Positions 44,727-53,570 of a stretch of 64,000 nucleotides of DNA are shown piece after piece. The stretch lies in NCBI GenBank assembly GCA_032355985.1, contig JAUKVZ010000001.1:496001-560000 (forward strand). Direction: 5' to 3'. Origin of the DNA: Sarcodiotheca gaudichaudii (Eukaryota > Rhodophyta > Florideophyceae > Gigartinales > Solieriaceae). Each line of letters begins with the position of its first letter. The first letter of the stretch is position 1. Position numbers and translations under genes: made by a program. The notes beneath the pieces were generated by a model. It ran no database searches. It was given only the letters and a program-made list of their open reading frames with translations, and had not been told where the DNA came from.

Positions 44727-46844
44727 TCAGCCGCGAAGCAGCCGCAGGCTCGCCCCGATGAAAAGAACGAGGGCGGGCAATCCTGCGATCAGGCCCCATC
44801 GCAGCGCGAGCAGGCGCATATCAGACATGGATGGGATGCGAGCGAATGCGATGGACTGAGGGCTCGGAGCGATCATCTCATCCTGATGCGCCAGCCAGTA
44901 CACCGATGTCTCCAGCAACTCCCGATTCGCCGGATAGCTGGATGCGGTGCGGCCTTCGATGGTCTGCGCCGCCTGTGTGAACTCATCGAAGAACCATCCG
45001 TTGGAGCCGACGACGATCATGCGCTGGGCCCGGTTCTCTCCCGAAGGCCTGCGTTCCGCGGCAGCCGCGATGATCCACGGGCCATCAATGTCATCCGTCG
45101 ATGTGTCCGGTTCGGGCGGATTGCGAAGCATTGAGCGATCCGTGGGTGAAAGTGATCGGAAGCCGAGCCATTCAGCCTCCGCCCAGACATCGTCGCTGTC
45201 GTCGACTTCCACAAGCGGAGTGGCAGTCACACCCTTGACAGGTTCGATGGACATCGGAATGGCCCATGGCGCCAGCAGCGGTAGTCCCTTGATCGATTTC
45301 GAAACGGGATGGTCAACGAGCTTTGGCGCCAGCATCGTTCCTGGTGTGACCACGGCGCCGACTGGTGTCGAGCTTCGAAGCATGAGCGGCCTGCCGCTGT
45401 CGACTGTGATGCCGATCTCCTGCAGGTAGTCCACCATGGGATCAGGCTCGCCCACGCCCGGAAGGGTCGAGGGATCGACGGAGATGAGCATCGACTCGCC
45501 ATTGTCGAAGAGCGCTCGAATAGCGCTCGACAGCTTGCCCATACGTTCGGCGGCATCCGTCGATGAAGGCGACATACCGATGATCGCCCAGACGATGGGA
45601 CGTTCAACGCCGTCGGGACCCGTTGGAATCGGCGGTGGATCAGGATTCGCCGCTGGCCGCCACTCTCGAAGCGCAACCTGACGAAGGGCCAGACGTTCGT
45701 AGAGCCCGCCGATCAGCGCTCGCGCATCGGGCGATGCCGGCTCATGCTTGTCATTGAGGAGTTGCATCATCTGGCCATGAACGATGACCAGCACCGGCGC
45801 ATCATCGGCATTCATCGACGCCAGCGCACTGGCGATGAGTTCCTCGCCGGTGAACAGCAGATCCGCGGCCGCGGCGCGTGACTGCTCGATGGTCGCCGTG
45901 GAAGGAAAGAGCGCATCGAAATGGATGGCGGCGACTGCTGAGTCGGACACGATGACTGCCGCCGGGCCGCGCTCCAGCGTGCGGATCACATTGATGATGT
46001 CGAGCGGTCCAAGGCGTTCGAGATCATCAGCCGAAGTGGACGCACGGACGCGCACGGCTTCTGCGCTGCCCGCGGCTGCTTCGGCAGCCTGGGCGGCTTC
46101 CGGCGCCGTCTCTCGATAGGCCTGCGCGACCTGCTCCAAATATGTGATCAGCGCCTCGACTTCCTGAGCCATGCGCTTCAGAGGGCCATATGCAGTGCGG
46201 GCTGCCTCATCGACCGCCGGAATCGAGGAACCGGCGAGCCGTGACTCCAGCGCCGCATCCACCTGCTGTGCGACCTGCGCCAGCGATGTCGTCCATGTGC
46301 GCGCGACGGCCGCCTGTTGCTGCATCTGCGGCCGAAGGGGATCATCGGCAGGCAGGGCGTCGCGCAATGCTGACAGCGAACGGCTGAGATTCTCGACTCT
46401 GCCGGTCAGATCGAGCAGGGCGTCCCGCGCCGCCGCGGAAGCGACCACGCGATCCTCAAGCTCTTCAGCCCGCAGATTCGCAAATCGATCGAGGAGCGAA
46501 GCAAACGTCCCTCGATCCGTCTGCACATCGATCAGGCTGTAGGAAATGAGATCGGATGCTCTGTCGTATTCGGTGAGCACATCGTCGATGCGCTGCCGGG
46601 CGCGGCCATCCAGCGTGTTCAGATCCGCAACGACCACGATCTCATGCGGCTCTTCGAGCGTGCCGATCAGACGCTTGGTGCGCTCAGCCAGCGAAAGCGC
46701 TCGTGAACCCGTGACATCGAGTCGAATCGGATATCGATCAGCCGCGATCATCACGATGACGCATGAGAGCGTCGTCGCGATCAGCAGAACGCTGGTCATG
46801 AGGCCGAGGCGAAGTCGTCTGGCGCGAGCGGAGGTTCGATCCAT
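44727..46844 (-). CDS. GldG-like ABC-type transport component (DUF7088/ABC_transp_aux)
   Basis: 705 residues from ATG 46844, sharing its A with the permease stop (TGATG). One TM at the N-terminus (about 15-36), the family opening YPIRLDVTGSRALSLAERTKRLIGTLEEPHEIVVV, a helical/coiled insertion (about 110-250), an ABC-auxiliary domain (about 440-640: VWAIIGMSPSSTDAAERMGKL, VDYLQEIGITVDSGRPLML) and a C-terminal TM (RWGLIAGLPALVLFIGASL). GldG is part of the gliding-associated ABC transporter in Bacteroidota; in planctomycetes its substrate is unknown. Confidence 0.88.
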   Translation of the reverse strand: MDRTSARARRLRLGLMTSVLLIATTLSCVIVMIAADRYPIRLDVTGSRALSLAERTKRLIGTLEEPHEIVVVADLNTLDGRARQRIDDVLTEYDRASDLISYSLIDVQTDRGTFASLLDRFANLRAEELEDRVVASAAARDALLDLTGRVENLSRSLSALRDALPADDPLRPQMQQQAAVARTWTTSLAQVAQQVDAALESRLAGSSIPAVDEAARTAYGPLKRMAQEVEALITYLEQVAQAYRETAPEAAQAAEAAAGSAEAVRVRASTSADDLERLGPLDIINVIRTLERGPAAVIVSDSAVAAIHFDALFPSTATIEQSRAAAADLLFTGEELIASALASMNADDAPVLVIVHGQMMQLLNDKHEPASPDARALIGGLYERLALRQVALREWRPAANPDPPPIPTGPDGVERPIVWAIIGMSPSSTDAAERMGKLSSAIRALFDNGESMLISVDPSTLPGVGEPDPMVDYLQEIGITVDSGRPLMLRSSTPVGAVVTPGTMLAPKLVDHPVSKSIKGLPLLAPWAIPMSIEPVKGVTATPLVEVDDSDDVWAEAEWLGFRSLSPTDRSMLRNPPEPDTSTDDIDGPWIIAAAAERRPSGENRAQRMIVVGSNGWFFDEFTQAAQTIEGRTASSYPANRELLETSVYWLAHQDEMIAPSPQSIAFARIPSMSDMRLLALRWGLIAGLPALVLFIGASLRLLRG

Positions 46845-47557
46845 CAGCGCCACCTCCTGCTTTCCATACAGATGACGCCGATCACCAGGAACCACGCGCT
46901 GGCGGCAAGGAAGAACACGACGTTGGAGCTGTCGATCACGCCCTTGGCGAACTCGGCGATGCGCAGGTCAACGGAGAGCGCATATAGCCCGCGATCAATG
47001 GGCGGGCCGATCATCTGGGCGCCATTGGTCGTCAGTGCCCGGAAGAGCAGCAGAAAGAAGAGTGTGCCCAGGAAGGCGAGGATCTGATTGCCCGTCAGCG
47101 TCGACGCCACAAGCCCGATGGCAAGGTAGAGCGCCCCGAGCAGGATCATGCCCAGGTAACCGGCGATGATCGGGCCGTAGTCCGGATCAGACAGGAAGGC
47201 GAGCGTGCCGACATAGACGAGCGTCGGCGCCAGCATGGTCATCAGGAATCCCATGCCGCCGAGATACTTGCCGAGCACGACGTGCCAGTCGGAGATGGGC
47301 GCTGTCATCAATGGCTCGATGGTGCCCGTGCGGATCTCCTCGGAAAAGAGTCGCATGGAGATGGCCGGCGCCACGAAGGTCAGCAGCCACACCGAAATCT
47401 GGAAAAACGCGCGAAGCGAAGCCGGCTGGCCGGGTCGAAGGACGCCGACCGCAAAGACGACGCCCGTCAGCGCGAGATACAGCGCAATCACCACCCAGCC
47501 GACCGGCAGCCGGAAGAACGATGCGTACTCACGCGATGCGACGGCGAGGATGCGCAT
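46844..47557 (-). CDS. ABC transporter permease (GldF/ABC-2 type)
   Basis: 237 residues with six hydrophobic helices. EIRTGTIEPLMTAPISDWHVVLGKYLGG is the amphipathic signature of ABC-2/NosY-type permeases. The ATG at 47557 shares its A with the ATPase stop. Pairs with the ATPase upstream and the GldG-like protein downstream. Confidence 0.92.
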   Translation of the reverse strand: MRILAVASREYASFFRLPVGWVVIALYLALTGVVFAVGVLRPGQPASLRAFFQISVWLLTFVAPAISMRLFSEEIRTGTIEPLMTAPISDWHVVLGKYLGGMGFLMTMLAPTLVYVGTLAFLSDPDYGPIIAGYLGMILLGALYLAIGLVASTLTGNQILAFLGTLFFLLLFRALTTNGAQMIGPPIDRGLYALSVDLRIAEFAKGVIDSSNVVFFLAASAWFLVIGVICMESRRWR

Positions 47558-48525
47558 CACTCGTTCGACTCCAGCTCGACAGGCTCATCAAGCGAACGAA
47601 TGAACAGACTTTCGAGCGTGGCGCGCTCGGTTCGCAGTTCGCGAAGCGCCAGTCCGGTGCCGATGATGTGCTTCGCAAGCGTCTCCTGGAAGCCGCCGGA
47701 GGCGCTGGCGGGATGCACCACGAATGCCGCGTAGTCTGTCGAACGAGTGTCGGCGTACGGCTCCGTTCGTCCAACCCCCGGCAGGCTCTTGAGGATCTCG
47801 CCTGCAGGTTTGCCGTCGGCGCTCTTCGCGCTCACTTCGACGATGACAGGTGATCCAGTCGGCGTCGTCGTCAGTTCGGCGATCGTGCCCTCGGCTCGCA
47901 CGCGGCCTCGCGCGATGAGCACGATCCGATCACAGGTTCGCTCGACTTCAGGCAGGATGTGAGAGCAAAGGATCATCGTGCGTTCATTCGCCAGCTCACG
48001 GACGAGCTTGCGGGTCTCGACGATCTGCGATGGGTCGAGGCCAGAGGTTGGCTCATCGAGCACCAGAGCGGGAGGATCGTGGATCAGCGCGCAGGCGAGG
48101 GAGACGCGCTGGCGATACCCCTTGCTCAACTGACCGACACGTCTGGATTTGACATCTTCAAGCCAGCAGCGATCCAGCGCCTTGCTGATGGCGACCTTCC
48201 GCCTGCGCCGATCCATCAGATGGATGCGGGCGCAGAAATGCAGTTGATCGACGACACGCATCTCCGGATACAGGGCCGCCGACTCAGGCATGTAGCCGAT
48301 CTGTTTGCGGAGCTGGATCGAATCGCGGACGCTGTCGTATCCGGCGACGGTGACGGAGCCGGATGTCGGAGGGAGGTATCCGGTGACCATTCGAATCGTC
48401 GTTGTCTTGCCGGCGCCATTGGGACCGAGCAGCCCGAGGATTTCCCCCGGCGCAGCGTGCAACGTCACTCCCTGCACCGCCTCAACGGCGCCAAACCGCT
48501 TTCGCACATTCACGAGGTCAATCAT
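47557..48525 (-). CDS. ABC transporter ATP-binding protein (GldA type)
   Basis: 322 residues from ATG 48525 (a GTG at 48543 is possible). Walker A GLLGPNGAGKTTTIRM, Q-loop QIGYMPESAALYPEM, signature LSKGYRQRVSLA, Walker B ALVLDEPTSGLD and the H-loop LCSHIL. The C-terminal part (about 215-322) is the extra domain common to GldA/DrrA-like ATPases. Powers the GldF-type permease. Confidence 0.95.
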   Translation of the reverse strand: MIDLVNVRKRFGAVEAVQGVTLHAAPGEILGLLGPNGAGKTTTIRMVTGYLPPTSGSVTVAGYDSVRDSIQLRKQIGYMPESAALYPEMRVVDQLHFCARIHLMDRRRRKVAISKALDRCWLEDVKSRRVGQLSKGYRQRVSLACALIHDPPALVLDEPTSGLDPSQIVETRKLVRELANERTMILCSHILPEVERTCDRIVLIARGRVRAEGTIAELTTTPTGSPVIVEVSAKSADGKPAGEILKSLPGVGRTEPYADTRSTDYAAFVVHPASASGGFQETLAKHIIGTGLALRELRTERATLESLFIRSLDEPVELESNE

Positions 48526-48706
48526 CGCCGCAACAGTCGACACCCTGATTCGACCGATGTCGTCTGGTCGTCATCTCCAATGGCTCTCTCTTGTCGGCTC
48601 ATTCGTATCGTTCTCACGAGTCTGGCGGCGATTCTGGGGGCGTCGTACACTCTGCTCGACGGTCGACTCCGGCGATATCATCGAGGCGGCACCGCGTCCG
48701 TAGTTC

Positions 48707-50449
48707 ATGAGTCAGATCAGGTCGAAGTTGCTGCTCCTCGAGAGCGTCGGACGCGCGTCCGAATCGCTCGCCGCAGACCTGGCGAAGCATTTCGATGTCA
48801 CTGTAGCCGCCTCTGACGCTTCGTCGGACGAACTCAGCGCGCTGAATTGGGACATTCTTCTCGCCGGCCGCGATGGCCTGGCGGTCCTTCGAGACACAGC
48901 GCACGATTCGCTCCTCTCCCGCATCTTCGATTCTGTGCAGGCTGGGGCTTGTCTGCTGGATCACGAAGGACATGAACTCTGGCTGAGCGCCCCATTTCAA
49001 TCGCTGCCGCAGGAGATTCAGGAGAGCGTCTCAGCCAAATCGCGGAAGTGGCTCGTCGATAACGATGATCTCGGCCGCGCCGCCGATCAGGAACAGAATC
49101 CACTGGCGACCTGGGAGCTCTCCTCTCAGGCCGGGCCCGATGGGCATATTCGTCACTATCGAGCCTCACTTTCGAAAGTGGCGTCCGTTTCGGATGAGAA
49201 GGCGGGAGATCTCGGGCCGCTCTTCGTCGCGGTAGTGCGTGACATCACCGCGGCGCGGCAGCGCTGGGACAAGATCAGCCAGATCGAGCGCGCCGGGAGG
49301 CGTCTGCTGCAGATGGAAGTCGACACTGTTCGCAAGCTCAACGCCGCTGAGCGGCTTGGCCTGCTCGAGCAGCGGATCAGCCGCAGCGCGCACGAACTGC
49401 TGGAGTTCGACCACTTCGCCGTGCGCCTGCTGGATCAGGAATCCAGCAAGATCGAGATCGTGATGTCCGTCGGCCTTCCGCCCGAGGCTGGCGACTGCGA
49501 GCTGTATGCGAGGGAGAAGGGCAACGGCATCAGTGGCTACGTCGCCGCGACGGGCCGAAGTTACCTGTGCAAGGACGTCGCCAAAGACGAGCGCTACGTC
49601 ATGGGCCTGCGGCATGCCGGCTCCTCCATCACGGTGCCGCTGTGGGTGGGAGATCGCATCAAGGGCGTCTTCAACGTCGAGCGCGCAGAGAAAGGCGCTT
49701 TCTCGGAGGCGGATCTTCGATTCACGGAGATCTTCGCTCAGTACATCGCCATGGCGCTGCACATTCTGGATCTGCTCGTCGTCGAGCAGTTCACGACCAA
49801 TGAGGCGATGAGCGGCACGATGCAGGGAGAGGTGAGTGAGCCGCTCGAAGATCTGGCGATCGAAGCTGAATGGCTGAAGGAGCAGGGGGCTCGCGACCCG
49901 GAGACAGCGCGGCATGTCGATCGCATCTTGCGCGATGTGAACTCGATCCGCCGGCGCATCAAGGATGTCGCATCAGGGCCTCGCACAATTCTCGGCGCCG
50001 AGAAGGCGCTTCGTGATTCGGGGCCCGAACCCGCCTTCGTGGGCAAACGCATTCTGATCGCAGACGACGAACCGGCGATCAGAGAGACCATCGAAGGGGT
50101 GCTCACGCGCCGAGGATGCTCAGTCGAATCCTGTGAGACCGGGCGAGATGCGATTCAGCTGCTTGAAGAAGCCGCAGAAGGAAAGGGCGCTCCATTCGAT
50201 CTCGTCGTCTCGGATATCAAGATGCCGGATCGCAATGGCTACGAAGTCTTCTCCAGCGCGAAGAAGCTCGATGCGAACATTCCCGTCATTCTCATGACCG
50301 GATTCGGCTACGACCCGCATCACTCCATCGTGCGCGCCAGCCAGGAAGGTCTGCATTGTGTGCTTTTCAAGCCCTTCCAGGTCGAGCGATTGCTCGAAGA
50401 GGTCCGGAAGGCGCTCGCGCCGGCCGAGGGCGGGGACAAGGCCGATTGA
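48707..50449 (+). CDS. PAS-GAF-receiver signalling protein
   Basis: 580 residues. N-terminal PAS-like region (about 70-185, IFDSVQAGACLLDHEGHELWLS), GAF domain (about 215-365, LLEFDHFAVRLLDQES, GNGISGYVAATGRSYLCKDV, GLRHAGSSITVPL), a helical histidine-kinase-dimerisation-like stretch, then a C-terminal receiver domain (about 445-570) with ILIADDEPAI, phosphoacceptor Asp in VVSDIKMPDRNGYE, and KPFQ. There is no histidine-kinase ATPase domain or DNA-binding output, so it must act with a separate kinase or by protein contact. Confidence 0.88.
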   Translation: MSQIRSKLLLLESVGRASESLAADLAKHFDVTVAASDASSDELSALNWDILLAGRDGLAVLRDTAHDSLLSRIFDSVQAGACLLDHEGHELWLSAPFQSLPQEIQESVSAKSRKWLVDNDDLGRAADQEQNPLATWELSSQAGPDGHIRHYRASLSKVASVSDEKAGDLGPLFVAVVRDITAARQRWDKISQIERAGRRLLQMEVDTVRKLNAAERLGLLEQRISRSAHELLEFDHFAVRLLDQESSKIEIVMSVGLPPEAGDCELYAREKGNGISGYVAATGRSYLCKDVAKDERYVMGLRHAGSSITVPLWVGDRIKGVFNVERAEKGAFSEADLRFTEIFAQYIAMALHILDLLVVEQFTTNEAMSGTMQGEVSEPLEDLAIEAEWLKEQGARDPETARHVDRILRDVNSIRRRIKDVASGPRTILGAEKALRDSGPEPAFVGKRILIADDEPAIRETIEGVLTRRGCSVESCETGRDAIQLLEEAAEGKGAPFDLVVSDIKMPDRNGYEVFSSAKKLDANIPVILMTGFGYDPHHSIVRASQEGLHCVLFKPFQVERLLEEVRKALAPAEGGDKAD

Positions 50450-51346
50450 TCATTCTCGCCGCGAGGCGATGAGCACACGCGGCAATCCCTCGTGATCATC
50501 CTCGATCCGAGCATCCTCCAGCAGTTCATGCGCATTGGCCAGTTCGAGCGCCTTCTCAGCGCTCGCCGAAGCAAGCTCGATGGCGAGCAGGCCATGCGGG
50601 CACAGGCGCTTCGGCCCATCGCTGATCAACCGCTCGACGAAATCGAGTCCCTCGGGCCCGCCACGAAGCGCGCCCTCCGGTTCAAAGTCGCGAACGTTGC
50701 TCTCAACATCATCCCATTCCGAATCCAGCACATACGGCGGATTGGAGACGAGATAGTGCAGTTCGCGCCCGATGGGATGCCTGGTGAGCGGTTCGAGCAG
50801 ATCGCCCTGCAGCAGATCCAGACGATCCTCCACGTCATGACGCTGCGCGTTCTCAAGGGCGAGTTCCAGAGCCTCTTTTGAAATGTCCGTCGCCGCGGCC
50901 CGCGCCTCCGGCATGTGCTTCAGCAGCGAGATGGCGATGCATCCGCTTCCGGTGCAGACATCTCCAATCAGAGCGCGCGTAAAACCGGGCATGGCGCGAG
51001 CGTGTTGCAGCACGGCCTCGACGAGCGTCTCGGTGGATGGGCGGGGGATGAGCGCTCGTCGATCGGCCTTGAAGCTCATGGAGAAGAACCACGCTTCACC
51101 GACGAGATACTGAACCGGCTCATGCTGCAGCGCCCGCGTTGTCAGCTCGCGCAGCTTCTGGCGCTCGATGGGAGACGCCGGCCGATCGGAATCCATGTAG
51201 AGCTTCAGACGCTCACACCCGATCACGTGAGACACGAGCAACTCTGCGCTGAGGCGCGGCGAATCGAGATCCGCCTTGGCGAAGGCGCTCGACATCCAGC
51301 CAAGAAGCGAACGCGTTGTCCAGACCTGAACTTCTGCGCGTTCCAT
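50450..51346 (-). CDS. prmC: Release factor glutamine methyltransferase
   Basis: Methylates the GGQ glutamine of release factors RF1/RF2. 298 residues. Helical N-terminal domain (about 10-80) with EPVQYLVGEAWFFSM, SAM motif IGDVCTGSGCIAISL and the catalytic NPPY in LVSNPPYVLD. prfA is not adjacent in this window. Divergent from the next gene across 127 bp. Confidence 0.93.
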   Translation of the reverse strand: MERAEVQVWTTRSLLGWMSSAFAKADLDSPRLSAELLVSHVIGCERLKLYMDSDRPASPIERQKLRELTTRALQHEPVQYLVGEAWFFSMSFKADRRALIPRPSTETLVEAVLQHARAMPGFTRALIGDVCTGSGCIAISLLKHMPEARAAATDISKEALELALENAQRHDVEDRLDLLQGDLLEPLTRHPIGRELHYLVSNPPYVLDSEWDDVESNVRDFEPEGALRGGPEGLDFVERLISDGPKRLCPHGLLAIELASASAEKALELANAHELLEDARIEDDHEGLPRVLIASRRE

Positions 51347-51473
51347 GCCGAGCGATCTCCGGGAAGGTGTGCCAAATCGGCCCTGAAGTACACAGAATAC
51401 GCCTGACGAGGCGGACGCGCGTGGGGAAAGGGTCTATCATCCCGGCCCAAGCTCATCGAGGAGATTCGAACGG

Positions 51474-51953
51474 ATGACGGTCATGAATCAGGAACACACA
51501 ATCTCGCGTGTTTTCGAAGCCGCTGGCGAGGCGGCGCGGCAGCGGGAGGCCTTCGCCGGCGTCGAGATTCGCGGCGGCGGTGTGCGTTGCGAGGCCCTCA
51601 AGTCCCCTGAGCCGGCGTTCTACGACCTCTTCCTGGACCAGGGCGAGGTGTATGTGAGTTTCTCCACGCCGGATCGCTGGCTGAGTCAGTCCATCGAGGC
51701 GGATCTCATGTTCACCGGCGACAGCCTGGAGGATCTGATCGATGAGGAGGCTGTGGACTTCGGCTTCGATCGAGGCCCCCTCCAGATCGAGCATTTCCGG
51801 GATGAGAACAAGCAATACGTCTTCCGCTCGCGCATTCCTGCGGCGGATGATCAGAGCGTTGAGGCGTTCGCGGCAGAGGCGCTGGCGTGCCTGCTGGCGT
51901 ATGAAGCCGTCTTTCGCGATCTTGGTGACATGGGCGAAGAGGCGGACGAGTAA
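51474..51953 (+). CDS. Hypothetical acidic protein
   Basis: 159 residues, strongly acidic, no signal peptide or TM helix. The centre has alternating beta-type stretches (YDLFLDQGEVYVSFSTPDRWLSQSIEAD) and the C-terminus is helical (AFAAEALACLLAYEAVFRDLG). GGAG lies 10 nt before the ATG; codon use is normal. Not recognised. It is 26 bp upstream of the glycosyltransferase, on the same strand, so the two may be co-transcribed. Confidence 0.75.
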   Translation: MTVMNQEHTISRVFEAAGEAARQREAFAGVEIRGGGVRCEALKSPEPAFYDLFLDQGEVYVSFSTPDRWLSQSIEADLMFTGDSLEDLIDEEAVDFGFDRGPLQIEHFRDENKQYVFRSRIPAADDQSVEAFAAEALACLLAYEAVFRDLGDMGEEADE

Positions 51954-51979
51954 TCACGATCGGCCCGGAAACACGACCT

Positions 51980-53356
51980 ATGCGCATTCTCATGCTGGGC
52001 TGGGAGTTCCCGCCGTTCATCAGCGGCGGTCTTGGCACCGCCTGCCATGGATTGACGCGTGCGCTCGATGCCCTCGGGCATGACATTGTGTTCGTCCTTC
52101 CCAAGAGCGTTGGGGGAGGCACGTCGTCCCATGTGAAGCTCGTGAGCCCGGCGGGCGCGCCGATCGAATCGTCGGCCAGCGCTTCTTCAGAAGAGTTCAC
52201 GATGGAGGGGTTCACGTCGACGCGTTTTCGCGCTGTGCCGGCGGCGATGGCAAGCCCATATCCCGGCGGCGCTCCGGGCGACTCCGGAGCGGATCTTCCG
52301 GCGACTGCCGAATCCCGACGCATCATGCAGGATCTGGGCATCGATGATCTCGGCGACACCGGATTTTCCGGCGAAGTGCAGAGTCAGGGAACGGACTACG
52401 GCGGCGATGTGCTCGGCGCGGCGCGTCGATATGCGCACTTCGTGCTGCATGCGTGCAGGAACGAAAAGTTCGACGTCATTCATGCGCATGACTGGATGAC
52501 TTATCCCGCGGGGCTGGCGCTGGCGCGCATGACTGGAAAGCCGCTCGTCGTTCATATTCACTCCACGGAGTTCGATCGGTCGGGCACGAACGTCAATCAA
52601 CCGGTGTACGACATCGAGCGGCGCGGCATGCATGGCGCCATTCGCGTGATCGCGGTGAGTGAATTGACACGATCGATCGTCATCCATCGATACGGTCTTG
52701 AGCCTGAGAAGGTGCGCGTGTGCTACAACGGCGTCGAGGCGCCTTCGATGGCGCCGCGCGCAGAAGCGCGCGTCGAAGCTGCGGACAAGATCGTGCTCTT
52801 CCTCGGTCGCATCACGATGCAGAAGGGGCCGGAGTATTTCATCGCGGCCGCTCGGCGCGTTCTGGAGAAGATGGACAACGTCAAGTTCATTGTCGCCGGC
52901 AATGGTGACATGGCGCGACGGATGATCGAGCTTGCCGCGGAGATGGGCATCGGCCATCGCGTGCTTTTTACGGGCTTCCTTCGCGGCGCCGACGTGACAC
53001 GCATCTTCAAGATGGCGGATTGCTACGTCATGCCCTCAGTCAGCGAGCCATTTGGAATCGCGCCGCTGGAGGCGCTGAGTCAGGACACGCCTGTCATCAT
53101 CAGCCGCCAGTCGGGCGTCGCCGAAGTGCTCACGCACGCGCTGAAGGTAGATTTCTGGGACATCGATCAGATGGCGGACAAGATTCTCGCGGTGCTTCGC
53201 CGCCCGCCGCTTCGAAAGACGCTGTGCGAACATGGCGCCATGGAAGTACGCGGCTTGACGTGGGACGGCGCCGCCCAGCGCTGCGGCGCAATCTACGAAG
53301 AGGCGATGGATGTGCTTGCGGAACTGCGAGGTCCGGTGAACGTACAGCTCCCATGA
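51980..53356 (+). CDS. GT4-family glycosyltransferase (glycogen synthase-like)
   Basis: 458 residues with GT-B fold. The N-terminus MLGWEFPPFISGGLGTACHG is typical of GT4/GT5 enzymes that use ADP- or UDP-sugars; FDVIHAHDWMTYPAGLALA, VVHIHSTEFDRSG, VLFLGRITMQKGPEYFIAAA and the nucleotide-sugar site VSEPFGIAPLEALSQ are visible. The unusual part is an Ala/Ser/Gly-rich loop (about residues 55-115). Such proteins in planctomycetes may make glycogen-like polymer or trehalose; the acceptor is unknown. Confidence 0.9.
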   Translation: MRILMLGWEFPPFISGGLGTACHGLTRALDALGHDIVFVLPKSVGGGTSSHVKLVSPAGAPIESSASASSEEFTMEGFTSTRFRAVPAAMASPYPGGAPGDSGADLPATAESRRIMQDLGIDDLGDTGFSGEVQSQGTDYGGDVLGAARRYAHFVLHACRNEKFDVIHAHDWMTYPAGLALARMTGKPLVVHIHSTEFDRSGTNVNQPVYDIERRGMHGAIRVIAVSELTRSIVIHRYGLEPEKVRVCYNGVEAPSMAPRAEARVEAADKIVLFLGRITMQKGPEYFIAAARRVLEKMDNVKFIVAGNGDMARRMIELAAEMGIGHRVLFTGFLRGADVTRIFKMADCYVMPSVSEPFGIAPLEALSQDTPVIISRQSGVAEVLTHALKVDFWDIDQMADKILAVLRRPPLRKTLCEHGAMEVRGLTWDGAAQRCGAIYEEAMDVLAELRGPVNVQLP

Positions 53357-53369
53357 TCAGCGCTGATCA
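53354..53369 (+). repeat. 16-bp perfect palindrome at the glycosyltransferase stop codon
   Basis: TGATCAGCGCTGATCA begins with the stop codon TGA. It could be a protein-binding site or a short hairpin; no T-run follows. Confidence 0.5.
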
Positions 53370-53397
53370 AAGTCTGGCTCCGCCGGCCACCGCGCAC

Positions 53398-53450
53398 AAA
53401 AAAAGCAACGCGGACCGGGAGCCGTGTGCTAGCTGCCGAGTCCGCGTCGC
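53398..53450 (-). terminator. Strong Rho-independent terminator read on the minus strand
   Basis: Read on the minus strand: a long hairpin (8-bp ACGCGGAC/GTCCGCGT arm, 53408-53415 with 53440-53447, extended by CGG.AGC/GCT.CCG and a further GC pair) with a 9-nt loop, followed directly by seven T (53404 to 53398). No annotated minus-strand gene ends here. Confidence 0.8.
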
Positions 53451-53545
53451 CTCGCAAAGGTCTCCTGAAGGAAGGGAAACCTCCGCGGCCGCCGTCTCCT
53501 CCACCCATCAGATTCGTCGGAACAGAAACTCAGGTTCCGCTTCCG
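53398..53545 (-). ncRNA. Candidate small RNA on the minus strand in the lipB gap
   Basis: Three consecutive hairpins occur: CGGAAC/GTTCCG (53518-53539), GGTTTCC/GGAGACC (53459-53481) with a CCTTCC-containing loop, and the terminator. The middle stem has a G-U pair on the minus strand but a C-A mismatch on the plus strand, which favours the minus strand as the transcribed one. The 5' end is a guess; no convincing promoter was found. Confidence 0.4.
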
Positions 53546-53570
53546 TCCCCATTTTTTCGACGCCCCTGTC

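Noticed and set aside
53390-53490. Similarity of AGGTC...GAAGGAAG on the plus strand to the signal recognition particle RNA loop
   Set aside because: The conserved AGCA side of the SRP internal loop is missing and the flanking pairing does not fit.
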